Assembly (NCBI GenBank): GCA_002700285.1
Contig: PACT01000012.1
Span: forward strand, 18,735 to 81,559
Reading direction: 5' to 3'
Length of the DNA: 62,825 bases
Source of the DNA: Crocinitomicaceae bacterium
GTDB taxonomy: Bacteria > Bacteroidota > Bacteroidia > Flavobacteriales_D > Sanyastnellaceae
Below the pieces are notes generated by a model that had not been told where the DNA came from, made no database searches, and worked only from the letters and a program-made list of their open reading frames with translations. Both the position numbers and the translations under genes were made by a program. Shown here piece by piece: positions 62,134-62,825 of this stretch (positions are counted from its first letter, which is position 1; each line of letters begins with the position of its first letter).

Positions 62134-62825
62134 ATGCAATCTGAACTCCCACACATAGAAGCTTGCTTTTCACCACGTGAATTTTACCAATATGAAGAAG
62201 GGTTTGAACTGATTGTCGTCATAGACGTATTGAGGGCTACATCGGCAATCTGTGCTGCGATAGAAAACGGCGTAAAAGGAATCATCCCTGTTGACAGTGT
62301 TGACGAAGCAAGGGGGTATCTTAAGAAAGGGTATCTCGCAGCTGCAGAAAGGGAGGGCCAAATTGTGGAGGGATTCCCCATGGGAAATTCACCCATTTCT
62401 TTTTTAAACCCAGAACTTCAAGGAGAAACAATCGTCCTCACAACCACCAATGGAACAAAGGCGATTAAGATTGCTGAGCACAAAGAGACTGTTGTCATAG
62501 GGTCGCTGAACAATCTTGGGGCACTTACAGAATGGCTTATTCGCCAGGAAAGAAACACATTGGTATTGGCATCTGGATGGAAAGATAAGTTTAATCTTGA
62601 AGACACCATTTGCGCTGGAGCAATCATTGACGGCGTTTTGGAAAGTGGGAAGTTTGCCTCTAAAGAAGATAGTTCTGTCGCCGCAAAGTTTATTTATCGA
62701 TCGGCAAAAGAAAACATCTTTTCATACTTAAAAGCGAGCTCTCATAGAAGGCGTCTTCGCAACCTCAATTTAAATACAGACGTGAATTTCTGCCTCACAC
62801 CAAATAACTTATCGACCATCCCCAT
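62134..62825 (+). CDS. 2-phosphosulfolactate phosphatase (ComB) family, truncated by window end
   Basis: An open frame from the ATG at 62134 runs 230 codons to the window edge without a stop. The translation has ComB-family motifs: VIDVLRATSAICAA, AAEREGQIVEGFPMGNSP, LTTTNGTKAI, and LASGWKDKFNLEDTICAGA. ComB hydrolyses 2-phosphosulfolactate in coenzyme M synthesis in archaea. In Bacteroidota, which lack coenzyme M, relatives may act in sulfolactate or other phosphate metabolism. The start abuts the gcvT stop. The C-terminus is missing here. Confidence 0.82.
   Translation, partial: MQSELPHIEACFSPREFYQYEEGFELIVVIDVLRATSAICAAIENGVKGIIPVDSVDEARGYLKKGYLAAAEREGQIVEGFPMGNSPISFLNPELQGETIVLTTTNGTKAIKIAEHKETVVIGSLNNLGALTEWLIRQERNTLVLASGWKDKFNLEDTICAGAIIDGVLESGKFASKEDSSVAAKFIYRSAKENIFSYLKASSHRRRLRNLNLNTDVNFCLTPNNLSTIP

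Noticed and set aside
1-62825. CRISPR arrays, tRNA/rRNA genes, insertion sequences, prophage
   Set aside because: No regularly spaced repeats, cloverleaf sequences, transposase or phage genes were recognised on either strand.

Overview
This 62.8 kb window looks like chromosomal DNA of a Bacteroidota bacterium, most likely a marine, Flavobacteriales-like lineage. The evidence is internal: several secreted proteins end in type IX secretion system (T9SS) sorting domains (types A and B). GldF/GldG, PorT and PorE-like secretion or gliding genes are present, as are phylum-typical families (START-like, DUF3276/PUR, DUF5683, long LepB). Promoter boxes are of the Bacteroidetes TAnnTTTG type and Shine-Dalgarno sequences are not evident. 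Coding density is very high, with many ATGA or TAATG overlaps. I see no rRNA, tRNA, CRISPR array, insertion sequence or prophage.

Layout. 0-6 kb: a duplicated-domain T9SS protein, then a minus-strand HmuY-like / TonB receptor / HmuY-like operon that may handle haem. 6.5-9.5 kb: START-like protein, then thiolase, gamma-carbonic-anhydrase-like protein and TrmN6. 9.5-15.3 kb: glycosyltransferase, then SAM hydrolase, monooxygenase-like protein, a GldF-GldG fusion and DUF4340. 15.3-21 kb: phoH-purC-sua5, cca, glnS. 21-30 kb: clpS with a secreted repeat protein, rpe, a coaE/nfeD/SPFH/ALDH/ATE/xth run, and a lamin-tail protein. 30-34.5 kb: a glycolytic operon (pfkA, gapA, sugar kinase, beta-phosphoglucomutase-like) divergent from a NrtR-like regulator. 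34.6-40.5 kb: secreted sugar dehydrogenase plus TonB receptor, PorE-like protein, YfcE-like phosphodiesterase. 40.6-44.4 kb: rho, membrane protein, porT, yigZ. 44.4-55.5 kb: methyltransferase with a 947-aa T9SS protein, mtaB-lgt, DEAD-box helicase, PKD/type-B T9SS protein, PUR protein. 55.6-62.8 kb: parA-parB-DUF5683-dapB-lepB-wbqC-gcvT-comB (the last cut by the window end).

Most genes are housekeeping. The most notable signals are these. (1) A TAnnTT promoter-like core starts exactly 12 nt before the start codon at seven first-in-unit genes, which suggests leaderless mRNAs. (2) Rho carries a large basic disordered insert encoded by a 12-bp minisatellite and has a structured leader. (3) A catalytically degenerate Nudix regulator faces the glycolytic operon across a palindrome. 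(4) Two HmuY-like proteins with different export routes flank one TonB receptor. (5) Dockerin-like segments occur in two secreted proteins. I found no clear new defence or mobile system.
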